A DNA stretch of 64,000 nt from G963663615 sp963663615 (GCA_963663615.1 OY760517.1:744001-808000); one strand, 5' to 3'; shown: positions 34,975 through 43,828, counted from the stretch's first letter. Made by a program: numbers and translations. Notes: a model not told the origin generated them from the letters alone.

Positions 34975-36330
34975 ATGAACGGTAAGAACGTAATATTTGG
35001 TGCCCTTGAGAACAATATTGTTGAAAAGGTTCCCTGGGTGCCATACACCGGTGTGCAAATTGGAAACATTACAGGTTATACGGCAACCAAATTGCTGCAG
35101 GATAAGGATGCGTTGGTAAACTCATTAATTCAGGCAGAAAAATTATATGCTCCTGATGGTATGCCTGTTGTTTTTGATTTACAAATTGAGGCTGAAATAC
35201 TTGGATGCAATTTAATGTGGGATGATAAAACTCCCCCTTCTGTTATTTCACATCCTTTTGCGGAGAATAAAAATTTACCCTCATCTGATTACAATATCTC
35301 AATGGGAAGGTTGCCGGTAATTACAAATGCCATGAACGAGCTATCGAGAATGATTGGAGGTAGAACTGCATTATACGGTTTGGTTACAGGTCCGCTAACG
35401 CTTGCAGCTCATTTGCGTGGTATGCAGCTTTTTATGGATTTTTTTGAAGACGAAAATTTTGTTAAAAGTCTTATTGAGTATTGTACGGATATTTTTCTAA
35501 AAACGGCAAAGTATTATCATGATGCAGGCATGCCTGTAATTGCTGCTGTTGACCCAATGGTCTCGCAAATTGGTCCGGAAACATTTGAGCAATTTTTAGC
35601 AGAACCCTATAGCTATATTTTTGAGCAATTGAAATCGCAGGGAATATACTCATCGCTATTTGTTTGCGGAGATGCTATACAAAGTATTGAAGCTATGTGC
35701 AAAACAAATACTAATTGTATTTCTGTAGATGAAAATATTGACATTGTAAAGGCGAAAGAAATTACGGACAGGTATAATGTTGTTATCTCAGGTAATATTC
35801 CGCTAACAACAATTATGCTTCATGGTTCGCAGAAAGATAATCAAAAGTATTCTGCCGATATAATAAGGCAAACTGGTAATAGCAATTTTATACTGGCTCC
35901 CGGTTGTGATATGCCTTATGATACGCCTGTTGATAACTTGGTTGGTATTGGTCAGCTTACTGCTAACTTTGATGCTGTTGCCGCATATATTGATAACTAT
36001 ACAATATATGATACTGTGGAAGATGTTGAATTACCTGATTATTCAAAGCTAGATTATTTGCTGATAGAAGTTTATACGGTTGATTCAAAAACTTGTGCCG
36101 CATGTGGATATATGACCGAGTCAGCAAAGGAAATGATTGAGTTGTTCGGTGAGTCTGTTCGTGTAATTGAAAGGAAAATTACCTGTAAAGAAAATATTCA
36201 GCGAATTAAAAAGCTTGGTATTAAAAATTTGCCAGTCATTATGATTAATGGTGAAGTTAAATTTGTATCCAGAATTCCGAATAAAAAAATTTTGGAAAAA
36301 GAAATAGTAAAATCGCTTATAAGGTTTTAG
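34975..36330 (+). CDS. UroD-type methylcorrinoid methyltransferase fused to a thioredoxin-like domain
   Basis: This 451-residue protein has an N-terminal uroporphyrinogen decarboxylase-superfamily barrel (about 1-345) of the MtaA/CmuA type, not a haem enzyme. In MtaA the zinc ligands are His-x-Cys and a later Cys. Here the first site reads LFVCGD, with Phe where His is expected, and the last Cys is kept in APGCDMPYDTP. A C-terminal thioredoxin-like domain (about 360-451) has C374-x-x-C377 (CAAC) and the cis-proline segment LPVIMINGEV, like small Thioredoxin_3 proteins. It is probably the acceptor-side methyltransferase of the corrinoid protein. Organisms of this kind are not known to make coenzyme M, so the acceptor thiol is open. 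Confidence 0.8.
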   Translation: MNGKNVIFGALENNIVEKVPWVPYTGVQIGNITGYTATKLLQDKDALVNSLIQAEKLYAPDGMPVVFDLQIEAEILGCNLMWDDKTPPSVISHPFAENKNLPSSDYNISMGRLPVITNAMNELSRMIGGRTALYGLVTGPLTLAAHLRGMQLFMDFFEDENFVKSLIEYCTDIFLKTAKYYHDAGMPVIAAVDPMVSQIGPETFEQFLAEPYSYIFEQLKSQGIYSSLFVCGDAIQSIEAMCKTNTNCISVDENIDIVKAKEITDRYNVVISGNIPLTTIMLHGSQKDNQKYSADIIRQTGNSNFILAPGCDMPYDTPVDNLVGIGQLTANFDAVAAYIDNYTIYDTVEDVELPDYSKLDYLLIEVYTVDSKTCAACGYMTESAKEMIELFGESVRVIERKITCKENIQRIKKLGIKNLPVIMINGEVKFVSRIPNKKILEKEIVKSLIRF

Positions 36331-36339
36331 GGGGAAGAA

Positions 36340-37224
36340 TTGGAGATTACTTTAATAATGGGGTTTTTGGGCACAGGTAAAACTACATTGGTAAATAATC
36401 TTCTGGAAAAGTTTGATAATATAAAAACTGGGTTTGTAATAAATGATTTTGGAAGTATTCCGATTGATGCAACGCTATTAAATGAAAGTTCATCACAAAG
36501 TAAAATATATAGCATAAATAACGGTTCGATATGCTGTACTTGTAAACAGCACGAACTACTTAAAGCACTTGTCTATTTCCACGAAAATAATTACGAGAAG
36601 GTGATAGTTGAATCATCGGGAATATCGGACCCTTATTTAATCGAAAAAACTTTACGCGATTCCAAATACAAGGATGTAATTGCTATTTCAAGAGCTGTTA
36701 CCATTATTACCCCCGATTCATATCTTAAATTGGAAAGAAATATTAAGGTAATCAACAAACAGGTGGGATACTCTGATGCGTTAGTTGTTAACAAGTGCGA
36801 TAACACAAACAATGAGATATTAGAGCAAGTAATTAGTAAAATAAATAGGCTTAATCCAGGTGCCAAAATATTCAGAACATCATTTTGCAAGTTCGACTAT
36901 TACGAGATAATGGAGCCGGATAATACAAGGAGAGAGTTACTGTATTACACTGATCCTGAAATGAAACCAGTAGCAATAACCTATAACGGTAAACTTACAC
37001 TGAAGCAGTTAAATTGGCTTATGCAGGAGCTTTCGGGCGAAATTTTAAGATTAAAAGGTGTAATTAAAATAGATAAGAGATATTATTCTGTTTCTAATAA
37101 CCTCTCAGAGGTTATTATTAATGCGGTAGCACAGAATTTTGATATAAACATGGGCATAAATATTATTGCAATGCCAATCAACATAAAAAAAGTAAAAGAT
37201 GCTTTAAAAAACATCAAAAAATAA
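36340..37224 (+). CDS. CobW/COG0523 family GTPase (metallochaperone-like)
   Basis: This is a 294-residue G3E GTPase. Walker A is GFLGTGKTT near the N-terminus, switch regions are INDFGSIPID and ESSGISDP, and the guanine motif is NKCD. The metal motif that is CxCC in typical COG0523 proteins reads SICCTC here. Such proteins insert zinc or cobalt into partners or serve cobalamin metabolism; here the neighbour is a zinc-type methyltransferase and a corrinoid protein. TTG at 36340 is the most likely start: GGGGGA lies just before it and the residues MEITLI give the first strand of the P-loop fold, which the internal ATG at 36358 would remove. Confidence 0.85.
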   Translation: MEITLIMGFLGTGKTTLVNNLLEKFDNIKTGFVINDFGSIPIDATLLNESSSQSKIYSINNGSICCTCKQHELLKALVYFHENNYEKVIVESSGISDPYLIEKTLRDSKYKDVIAISRAVTIITPDSYLKLERNIKVINKQVGYSDALVVNKCDNTNNEILEQVISKINRLNPGAKIFRTSFCKFDYYEIMEPDNTRRELLYYTDPEMKPVAITYNGKLTLKQLNWLMQELSGEILRLKGVIKIDKRYYSVSNNLSEVIINAVAQNFDINMGINIIAMPINIKKVKDALKNIKK

Positions 37225-37321
37225 AAGAATCGCATAATTTAATATCCAATTAGTGAGCTTTTTGGGGATGATTTTAGTATCTTAATATTTTGGAACTTAT
37301 GTTTTATTAAGAGATTAGAAG

Positions 37322-38497
37322 ATGTATAAGAGCGGTAGCACAAAGTTAGTAAGAAATCTGAACAAACAGCATATATTAAACCTCGTAAGAATGAGTCAGG
37401 GGATATCAGCAAGAGAGATTAGTAATGAAACCAAATTGCAGATGTCAACTGTACTTTATACTTTGCAAGCGTTACGGGATGAAGGTCTCGTTCTTGAAGT
37501 TGGCTTTGGTAATTCAACCCTTAAAGGTGGTAAACCGCCAGTTATTTGGGATATTGCCCCCGATTATGGATACATTATTGGAGCTGAATTACTTTCCAAG
37601 GAGGTGCGATTTGTTTTACTCGATTTTAACTCATCTGTATTAGATAAGGCTACCTTCAAAATTAAGTTTTCGAAAGATCCTGATGATATTTCAGACCAGT
37701 TTGTCGCCAGATTAAAGGAATTTGTTCAGGCAAATAAAATACCTTATGAAAAAATTCTTGGATGCGGAATTGGTATTCCGGGTTCAATCGATTTTAAAAA
37801 TGGTATTGTACTTTATTCTTATACATTCGAGTTTCGTAATGTTGGTTTCAAACGTATTCTGGAAGAAAAACTTGGTTTCCAGGTTGAAATTGATAATGAT
37901 GCAAACGCTGGGGCACTTGGAATTAAATGGTTAAGTAAAAAATTCCAGATGACTAAAAATATACTCTTTGTATCGATTAACCAGCACTTTGCCGGTATGG
38001 GTGTGGGCTTTATAATTAACCACCATTTGTATCATGGTTTTCATAGTGCTGCCGGTGAAATTAAAGGGTTTTTAACTGAAAACCTTTGGACAAGACTTCT
38101 AACCAATGCTGTTAAAAAATTCCCTGAAGGTTGTTTCCTCGGTGAAACCGAAGATGTAATGGAGGTCAGGATTGCCGAGGTTATTGGTGCCGCGAAAGAA
38201 GGTGATCAGGGATCAATCTTTATTTTGCGTGAAGTTGCCAAGGAAATTAGTAAAAAGCTTACAATTCTTATTGACCTGCTTGACCCTGAATGGGTTGTAA
38301 TTGGTGGCGATATGGTTGAAGCCGAAGACTTTATTAGTGGAATTATTAGAGAAAGAATAAAAGCCAATGTGGTATCTGAAATTACAAGAAATACTCCCGT
38401 TGGGTTTAGTCAGTTTGGTGCAACATCCGGTGCTATGGGTGGAGCTGCTTTAATATTCCAGAAAGTTTTTGGTTTCGATGCCAGGGAAAATATGTAA
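37322..38497 (+). CDS. ROK family transcriptional regulator, zinc motif absent
   Basis: The 391-residue protein has an N-terminal helix-turn-helix (about 15-65, ISAREISNETKLQMSTVLYTLQAL) followed by a ROK domain (GCGIGIPGSID, EIDNDANAGALG, HSAAGEIKGF). The cysteine-rich zinc motif CxCGxxGCxE, which usually follows the GEIG(H) element, is missing; instead the sequence continues LTENLWTRLL. Regulators of this kind normally bind a sugar and repress nearby genes. Here the neighbours concern methyl-corrinoid chemistry, so it may have another ligand, or its target may be elsewhere. It lies 97 bp after the CobW gene. Confidence 0.87.
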   Translation: MYKSGSTKLVRNLNKQHILNLVRMSQGISAREISNETKLQMSTVLYTLQALRDEGLVLEVGFGNSTLKGGKPPVIWDIAPDYGYIIGAELLSKEVRFVLLDFNSSVLDKATFKIKFSKDPDDISDQFVARLKEFVQANKIPYEKILGCGIGIPGSIDFKNGIVLYSYTFEFRNVGFKRILEEKLGFQVEIDNDANAGALGIKWLSKKFQMTKNILFVSINQHFAGMGVGFIINHHLYHGFHSAAGEIKGFLTENLWTRLLTNAVKKFPEGCFLGETEDVMEVRIAEVIGAAKEGDQGSIFILREVAKEISKKLTILIDLLDPEWVVIGGDMVEAEDFISGIIRERIKANVVSEITRNTPVGFSQFGATSGAMGGAALIFQKVFGFDARENM

Positions 38498-38515
38498 TAA
38501 TTGAAAGATACCTAA

Positions 38516-39529
38516 ATGGGGCATCGTCATGTTAATATTCCGGTTTTTGTTCCGGAGCTTTCCTGTCCGCATCAATGTGTGTTTTGTAATCAGAACAAGA
38601 TAACCGGTAAAAGTTTTGTACCGGATCCTACTGATATTAATCAAACAATAGAACAACATCTATCAACAATAGATAAAGACAACACTACTGTTGAAGTTGC
38701 CTTTTTTGGCGGCAATTTTACCGGTATTCCGGTCGATTTACAGCTAAGTTATTTGAGGGAAGCTAATAAATATATTTCTGCCGGAAGCGTAAATGAAATT
38801 CGTATTTCCACCCGCCCCGATTTTATAGATCACAAATCTTTATTGCGATTAAAAGAATACAATGTGAAAACTATTGAGCTTGGTGCACAATCTTTTGATA
38901 ATGGAGTTTTGAATAAATCGGGCAGAGGGCATACAGCAGAACAAACCAGAGAGGCTGCCAAACTGGTAAAAGAGTACGGTTTTAATCTGGGATTGCAAAT
39001 GATGGTTGGACTTCCGGGTGATACTCCTCAAAAGGCTTTTGAGACAGCAAAGGAAATTATTGCTCTGGGAGCAAATAATACAAGAATATATCCTGTTATT
39101 GTAATTAAGGATACCTATCTTGAAAAAATTTACCTGGATGGTACATATAAAGCACTAACTATTGATGAAGCTGTTAATACTGTGAAACCAATATACAAAT
39201 TGTTTACCGCCGCTGGTATAACTATTTTGCGTGTTGGATTACATCCTTCCGAAGGTATTCTTTTCGGTAATGAATTTATTGCGGGTCCTTATCACGTCTC
39301 TTTCAGGGAAATGGTGATAACGGAGATTTGGTATGACAAGTTTATGGCTGAAATAGACTTTACTTTTGGTGGCAGACTTGAAATATATACTCGCGAAAAT
39401 AGTAAAAACTCGGCTGCCGGATTTAAAGCTGTAAACAAAAAACGACTCCTTGAAAAGTTTGATACTGTGAAATTCTGCACAGATAATACCCTTGCACAAA
39501 ATGATTGTTATTACAGGTATATTAGGTAA
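38516..39529 (+). CDS. radical SAM protein, Elp3-like
   Basis: The 337-residue protein binds a [4Fe-4S] cluster through C17, C21 and C24 (CPHQCVFC) and has the radical SAM barrel motifs FFGGNFTG, ISTRPDFID, ELGAQSFDNGVL and GLQMMVGLPGD. This arrangement fits the Elp3/HemN/YhcC-related superfamily; no acetyltransferase domain follows, so it is not full Elp3. The last base of the stop codon is also the first base of the ATG of the DUF6873 gene (38516-39529, then 39529), a sign of tight coupling. The reaction is unknown. It may modify RNA or a small molecule. Confidence 0.85.
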   Translation: MGHRHVNIPVFVPELSCPHQCVFCNQNKITGKSFVPDPTDINQTIEQHLSTIDKDNTTVEVAFFGGNFTGIPVDLQLSYLREANKYISAGSVNEIRISTRPDFIDHKSLLRLKEYNVKTIELGAQSFDNGVLNKSGRGHTAEQTREAAKLVKEYGFNLGLQMMVGLPGDTPQKAFETAKEIIALGANNTRIYPVIVIKDTYLEKIYLDGTYKALTIDEAVNTVKPIYKLFTAAGITILRVGLHPSEGILFGNEFIAGPYHVSFREMVITEIWYDKFMAEIDFTFGGRLEIYTRENSKNSAAGFKAVNKKRLLEKFDTVKFCTDNTLAQNDCYYRYIR

Positions 39530-40221
39530 TGATTGCAGTAATTGACAAAAAAATGCCTGAAGCTGCAAAGGAAAAGCTTTCCGGATATTGTGAATTTATT
39601 GAGCTTGAAACAAACCAAATTACATTTGATTACCTTTCCGGGCATCCGGATATTTTCTTTACCCAAATAGATGACAAACTTGTTGTAGCTCCAAATATTC
39701 CACAAGAGATTAGAGAAAAGCTGGAATTAAATGGAATCGATTATATTGAGGGTTGTACAAGTGTATCTGATTCTTATCCTGGCTACAGTGCCTATAATGT
39801 TGCTGTGGCAAACAAGTATATTATTCATGATAAAGGTGCAACCGATAATATAATCAAACAAAACATGGGTAATCGAAAGTTTATTCATGTAAGGCAATCG
39901 CTTTCAAAGTGCAGTACATTATGTCTAAAAGAGAATGTAATTATTACTTCTGACATGGGCATACATAAAACCTGCTTGCAGAACAATTTGGATTCCAGCT
40001 ATATTGCTCCAAACAGGATTACTTTACCCGGACAAAAATACGGATTACTGGGTGGGTGTTTTGGAGTAAGTGAGGATAAACTGTTTATTTGCGGAAGTCT
40101 ATCAAAATTTTCAGCTGGTAATTTACTGAAAAACCTAATCTCAAAAAATCGATACGAGTTGGTTGAACTCTATGACGGTCCACTATTTGACTGCGGTTCA
40201 ATTCTGTTTCTGAATTTTTAG
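39529..40221 (+). CDS. DUF6873 family GME-fold protein
   Basis: The 230-residue protein resembles the DUF6873 family, predicted to have the GME (guanidine-modifying enzyme) fold of arginine deiminases and amidinotransferases. Clues are VAPNIPQEIREKL, NVAVANKYIIHDKGATDN, the Cys-rich stretch SKCSTLCLKENVIITSDMGIHKTC and the final GGCFGVSEDKLFICGSL with LFDCGSILFL. Conserved Cys and Asp/His residues would allow catalysis, but the substrate is unknown. It overlaps the radical SAM gene by one base, so the two probably act together. Confidence 0.7.
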   Translation: MIAVIDKKMPEAAKEKLSGYCEFIELETNQITFDYLSGHPDIFFTQIDDKLVVAPNIPQEIREKLELNGIDYIEGCTSVSDSYPGYSAYNVAVANKYIIHDKGATDNIIKQNMGNRKFIHVRQSLSKCSTLCLKENVIITSDMGIHKTCLQNNLDSSYIAPNRITLPGQKYGLLGGCFGVSEDKLFICGSLSKFSAGNLLKNLISKNRYELVELYDGPLFDCGSILFLNF

Positions 40222-40362
40222 CACAGTATCCAGTTTATTTATCAAATCGTGATGTTTCATAAAAAAAGTCTTAATAATAATAAGTAAAGTTTTTATATTT
40301 ATTTTCGAAAGTATTGATTAGACTGTGATAAATAGGTTCGGGAACCATTACGGAGATTTTTA

Positions 40363-41232
40363 GTGAAGACAGTTCTGGTAATTGAGGATAATATTTCTAC
40401 ACTTTCCTTTATCAAAAAGATATTGGAGAAGGCGGATTATAATACCCTTACTGCACAAAACGGACAGGAAGGGGTAGATCTGGCGAAAGAAAGATTACCC
40501 GATATTATTCTTTGCGACATTATGCTACCTTTTATTGATGGTTATAATGTTTTGGCTCAGCTTAAAAATAACCCCGATACCGAATTTATTCCCCTGGTGT
40601 TTTTGTCTGCGTTATCACAAAAAACCAATGTGCGGCAAGGTATGAATCTTGGAGCAGAAGATTATCTGACGAAACCATTCGACCGCAAGGAACTGCTTGC
40701 CATGCTTCAGGCACAGCTAAAAAAACAAGAGCGACTCGCTCAGCAGATTGATAACAAAGTAAAAGATTTACTTCGTAAGTCGGGAAGGAACGAGTTATAT
40801 CAGGAGCTTATTATTAACAGCAGCGAACAGGATATACTGATTGTTGATGATAGTGAAATTAACCGCCGTATTTGTGAAAACCTGCTTACTAAAACCGGAA
40901 TACCTTTTAGAACAGCTGTTAACGGTCATGAAGCTATTACACAAATTATTAAAAAAGAGCCTGCTATTGTATTGCTTGATATTGCAATGCCAATTATGGA
41001 TGGAATTGATTCAATACGTGTAATTCGTAAAAATCCTGCATGGGATAAAATTTTGATTGTTGCTATGTCATCGGTTAGTTATGAAGAAGAAATTCTTAAA
41101 CTTGTTAAACTTGGTGCAAATGATTATATATTAAAACCACTCAAGTGGAGTTTTCTGGCTCAAAAGTTAAATAAAATTCCTTCATTCCGGGCAAGTCTTT
41201 CAAAACTTCGCACTTCCATCACTGAAAAATAA
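40363..41232 (+). CDS. response regulator with two receiver domains
   Basis: The 289-residue protein contains two CheY-like receivers and no output domain. The first (about 1-120) has the acid pair ED and phosphoacceptor D52 (LCDIMLP), with Lys in LTKPF. The second (about 155-280) has VDD, phosphoacceptor D206 (LLDIAMP) and LKPL. A coiled-coil linker (about 120-150) separates them. It starts with GTG at 40363 behind CGGAGATT. Without an output domain it likely works as a phosphorelay or by protein contacts. No kinase is adjacent. Confidence 0.92.
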   Translation: MKTVLVIEDNISTLSFIKKILEKADYNTLTAQNGQEGVDLAKERLPDIILCDIMLPFIDGYNVLAQLKNNPDTEFIPLVFLSALSQKTNVRQGMNLGAEDYLTKPFDRKELLAMLQAQLKKQERLAQQIDNKVKDLLRKSGRNELYQELIINSSEQDILIVDDSEINRRICENLLTKTGIPFRTAVNGHEAITQIIKKEPAIVLLDIAMPIMDGIDSIRVIRKNPAWDKILIVAMSSVSYEEEILKLVKLGANDYILKPLKWSFLAQKLNKIPSFRASLSKLRTSITEK

Positions 41233-41412
41233 TATCTTATTATTCTGCCAATATACATTGTATCAAATACACTCCGGATACAGATATTCCTCCTAAACCT
41301 TATAAACGAAACCAAAGTTGCTAACCAGTATATTATATTATCTCACAAAAATATTACATAAATATTAAGCCGGTTATATACTGTAATGTGGTGTGGTGTA
41401 TTTTGGGCAAAA

Positions 41413-41440
41413 AAGAAAGCCCTGCACAGCTTTCTTTTTT
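41413..41440. terminator. bidirectional terminator between converging genes
   Basis: The hairpin AAGAAAGC (41413-41420) with GCTTTCTT (41429-41436) has T residues after it on the + strand and A residues before it, so it works as a T tract on the minus strand too. A second small hairpin, ACATGTAA/TTACATGT, follows at 41441-41459. They lie between the double-receiver gene and the small antidote gene at 41461. Confidence 0.75.
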
Positions 41441-41460
41441 ACATGTAAAAATTACATGTT

Positions 41461-41640
41461 TTATTTGTTCTTCCACTTCTGTAATTCTTTTTCAGGGGGA
41501 TGATTTTCATCCGGGTGCACATCAATATCGGTTCGTCGTTTCTTCCACAGTGACTCTAATATTTCAATACGCTGCTTTTTTGTAAGCCTTTCAAGCTCCT
41601 CCAGTTTTGTTTGCAGTAACTGTTCAAGAGAATTTAACAT
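41461..41640 (-). CDS. small addiction-module antidote-like protein
   Basis: This 59-residue protein runs from the ATG at 41640 to TAA at 41461. The part LTKKQRIEILESLW, followed by an acidic and Pro-containing stretch (DVHPDENHPPEKELQKWK), resembles the putative addiction module component family (Unstab_antitox, helix of xxxLExxxLSxxERxxLxExLWDSL type). Such antidotes usually sit next to a RelE/ParE toxin gene. None is present on either side here, so it may be an orphan. The identification rests on the short pattern only. Confidence 0.55.
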   Translation of the reverse strand: MLNSLEQLLQTKLEELERLTKKQRIEILESLWKKRRTDIDVHPDENHPPEKELQKWKNK

Positions 41641-41726
41641 TATTTACTCGGTCACTTTTTAATAAAATCGCGTTTGATAACCTTAATGTGTCAACAATCG
41701 AACCATAAAAATGTGGTGAAGTAAAC

Positions 41727-42947
41727 TTATTTAATGAGGGTCATTTTTTTTGTGATTTTAACATCACCTGCCTGGAGAGTATAAAGGTATATGCCACTTA
41801 GCAGTTCATATGCGGAAAAGTTAACTGTATATTTTCCTTTATCGAGGGTTTTGTTTAGTAGTACAGCAATTTCGTTACCAACAATATCAAATATTTTTAG
41901 GGTAACTTCGCTTTTTTCGGGAATTGAGAATGAAATTTTTGTATCAGGATTAAATGGGTTTGGATAATTCTGGTTTAATACAATTTCGGTTTCGGTATCA
42001 TCACTATTCTGTTTTGCAAGTTCAGGTCTAATTCCGCCGCCATTTTTAGTTTTTATTACAAGAGGGGAAACACCGCAACCCCAACCAAAATTCTCATCAA
42101 GGAAAAACAGATGTTTGAGATCATGTGTTATAGGAGTTTTCTGCATAATCCATTTTTTACCACCGTTAAGAGTAAAGAGGATTTGTCCCTCGTCACCACC
42201 TGCCCAGCCAACCTCACTATTTACAAATATAATAGCTTCAATTTCATCAACCGTGTAAGTTGATTGTCTTTGCCATGTTTTGCCTGCATCGGTAGTATTG
42301 AAAATATTGCCACCTTTCCCACCAACAAAACCAGTATTATTATCAACAAAATGAAGAGCACTTAAATCCTTGGTGGTCTCAATTTGCATGTAAGTCCAGT
42401 CCTTGCCATTTTCTGTTTTTAGCAGAGTACCATCATCACCCACACACCATCCATGAGTATTATCCGAAAATTGTAATCGGGCGAGTCCCTTAATCTGTTC
42501 ATCATTAAACTGGGTACTCCATGTATTACCACCATCAATGGTAGAATAAATTGCTGATGGTTTTTTACTGCAAATCCAACCATTTTTATTGTTTATAAAA
42601 ACAACTGATTTAATACTTGCTTTCTCTTCCAGTTTAATTTTTTGCCAGGTGTTACCCGAGTTTGTAGTTTTAAGAATAGTTCCTTTTTTACCAGCAACCC
42701 AACCAGTATAATTATCCATAAAAAACAGAGTTTGTAAATCAGCTTTGGTATCGGTAACTTGTTCAGTCCAGCTTTTCCCACCATCCTTGCTAAAAAGTAT
42801 AGTTCCTTTTTCTCCAACCATCCACCCCTTAAGCGAATCAACAAAAAAGACTTCATCGAGCTCACGTTTCTGGTTGGTAGTAATAATTTCCCATTGGCAA
42901 AATAATTGGGAAGAAAGAATAATTAGCAGGGATAAAATTTTCAGCAT
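41727..42947 (-). CDS. YCF48-like beta-propeller protein with type IX sorting domain
   Basis: The 406-residue secreted protein has a signal peptide (ILSLLIILSSQLFC), then about six YCF48/BNR-like propeller repeats of roughly 42 residues, each with a GWMVGEKGTILFSKDGGKSW-type pattern. Its C-terminal sorting domain (about 325-406) has NYPNPFNPDTKISFSIP and ends MTLIK. In plants and cyanobacteria this propeller helps photosystem II assembly, but in this lineage such proteins are generic surface proteins. It is exported by type IX secretion. It stands alone, convergent with the upstream + strand genes. Confidence 0.9.
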   Translation of the reverse strand: MLKILSLLIILSSQLFCQWEIITTNQKRELDEVFFVDSLKGWMVGEKGTILFSKDGGKSWTEQVTDTKADLQTLFFMDNYTGWVAGKKGTILKTTNSGNTWQKIKLEEKASIKSVVFINNKNGWICSKKPSAIYSTIDGGNTWSTQFNDEQIKGLARLQFSDNTHGWCVGDDGTLLKTENGKDWTYMQIETTKDLSALHFVDNNTGFVGGKGGNIFNTTDAGKTWQRQSTYTVDEIEAIIFVNSEVGWAGGDEGQILFTLNGGKKWIMQKTPITHDLKHLFFLDENFGWGCGVSPLVIKTKNGGGIRPELAKQNSDDTETEIVLNQNYPNPFNPDTKISFSIPEKSEVTLKIFDIVGNEIAVLLNKTLDKGKYTVNFSAYELLSGIYLYTLQAGDVKITKKMTLIK

Positions 42948-43105
42948 CTTAAAAACCGGTTATTGGTAATTTAAAGTTAACATTAAACAAAAAATCAATC
43001 AGGAAAAAAGGTGTTAAATAATTGTTAAATAGTTTAGTATTACAACTATAAAATATTAGAATAAACCGATATTTGGAAATAAATAAATATGAAGTGAAAA
43101 ATAAG

Positions 43106-43125
43106 TGGGAGTATAAAAACTCCCA
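43106..43125 (-). terminator. terminator of the creatininase/GH3/CBM9 run
   Basis: TGGGAGT (43106-43112) pairs with ACTCCCA (43119-43125). Read on the minus strand the hairpin is followed by CTTATTTTT. It lies about 45 bases past the stop of the CBM9-like gene. Confidence 0.7.
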
Positions 43126-43168
43126 TTGAGCAATTTTATTAAAACATTAATAAAGGAAATTAAGATGT

Positions 43169-43828
43169 TTATTCAAAATGAATATTGCCGAAATATTCAG
43201 GCATATGAAAATTTGGTCGGGGGTAATCAACTTTAGCCCATGTAATCCAGTGTGGATTAGAGCTTTTATCTGCACACTTGTTAAAGTTTGCTTTCCACAC
43301 AACACCTTTAGCAGGTTTCTGAACTTCAGTATATTTTTCAAGCACTTTATAAGGAATTTTTAGTTCAATACACCAGGTGTTTTCTTCCTTTATTTCATCT
43401 GTTATTGGTTCAGTGTAAGTGGATGCAATTTCAAATTTTTCAATATCTTCAGCACTAACCTTCTGTTTACCTTTGCCTCTTTCTTTTTGGTGTTGCATAT
43501 AAACTTTGCCAAGGCAGTTTATTTCAAGATTAAAATAGCCCATGGTAATATACGAACCGGGAGTAAAGAAAAATTCAACGCAGCTATCTTCCCAAACTTT
43601 TTGATGATGTTCGGTAGCAACTGCAATAGTAAATTTATCTTTAACTTTAAATGAAAGGTACAGGTTATTGTTATCATAGGCTAACTTTGCCTGAGTTTCG
43701 GGGAGGTAGCGAGGAGCTTCTCCCATAACGTTTGTAAGTGTTGCCGGTTTAATGCTTTCCCAAAATGATTTTCCCAAATCCGCATTTAGTACAGGAGCCG
43801 CAAGCGTCTTTTTTACATCATATTCCAT
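43169..43828 (-). CDS. CBM9-like carbohydrate-binding protein
   Basis: The 219-residue protein resembles the family 9-like carbohydrate-binding module (DOMON-like beta-sandwich). Support comes from AKLAYDNNNLYLSFKVKD, VWEDSCVEFFFTPG, YFNLEINCLGKVYM and WCIELKIPYKVLEK. There is no signal peptide, so it may be cytoplasmic, or exported by an unseen route. Its ATG follows directly after the stop of the GH3 gene (zero gap), so it belongs to the same transcript and probably deals with the same glycan. Ligand unknown. Confidence 0.78.
   Translation of the reverse strand: MEYDVKKTLAAPVLNADLGKSFWESIKPATLTNVMGEAPRYLPETQAKLAYDNNNLYLSFKVKDKFTIAVATEHHQKVWEDSCVEFFFTPGSYITMGYFNLEINCLGKVYMQHQKERGKGKQKVSAEDIEKFEIASTYTEPITDEIKEENTWCIELKIPYKVLEKYTEVQKPAKGVVWKANFNKCADKSSNPHWITWAKVDYPRPNFHMPEYFGNIHFE

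Noticed and set aside
40335..40346. GGTTCGGGAACC looking like a tRNA T-arm
   Set aside because: No cloverleaf can be drawn around it; it is a short palindrome before the double-receiver gene.
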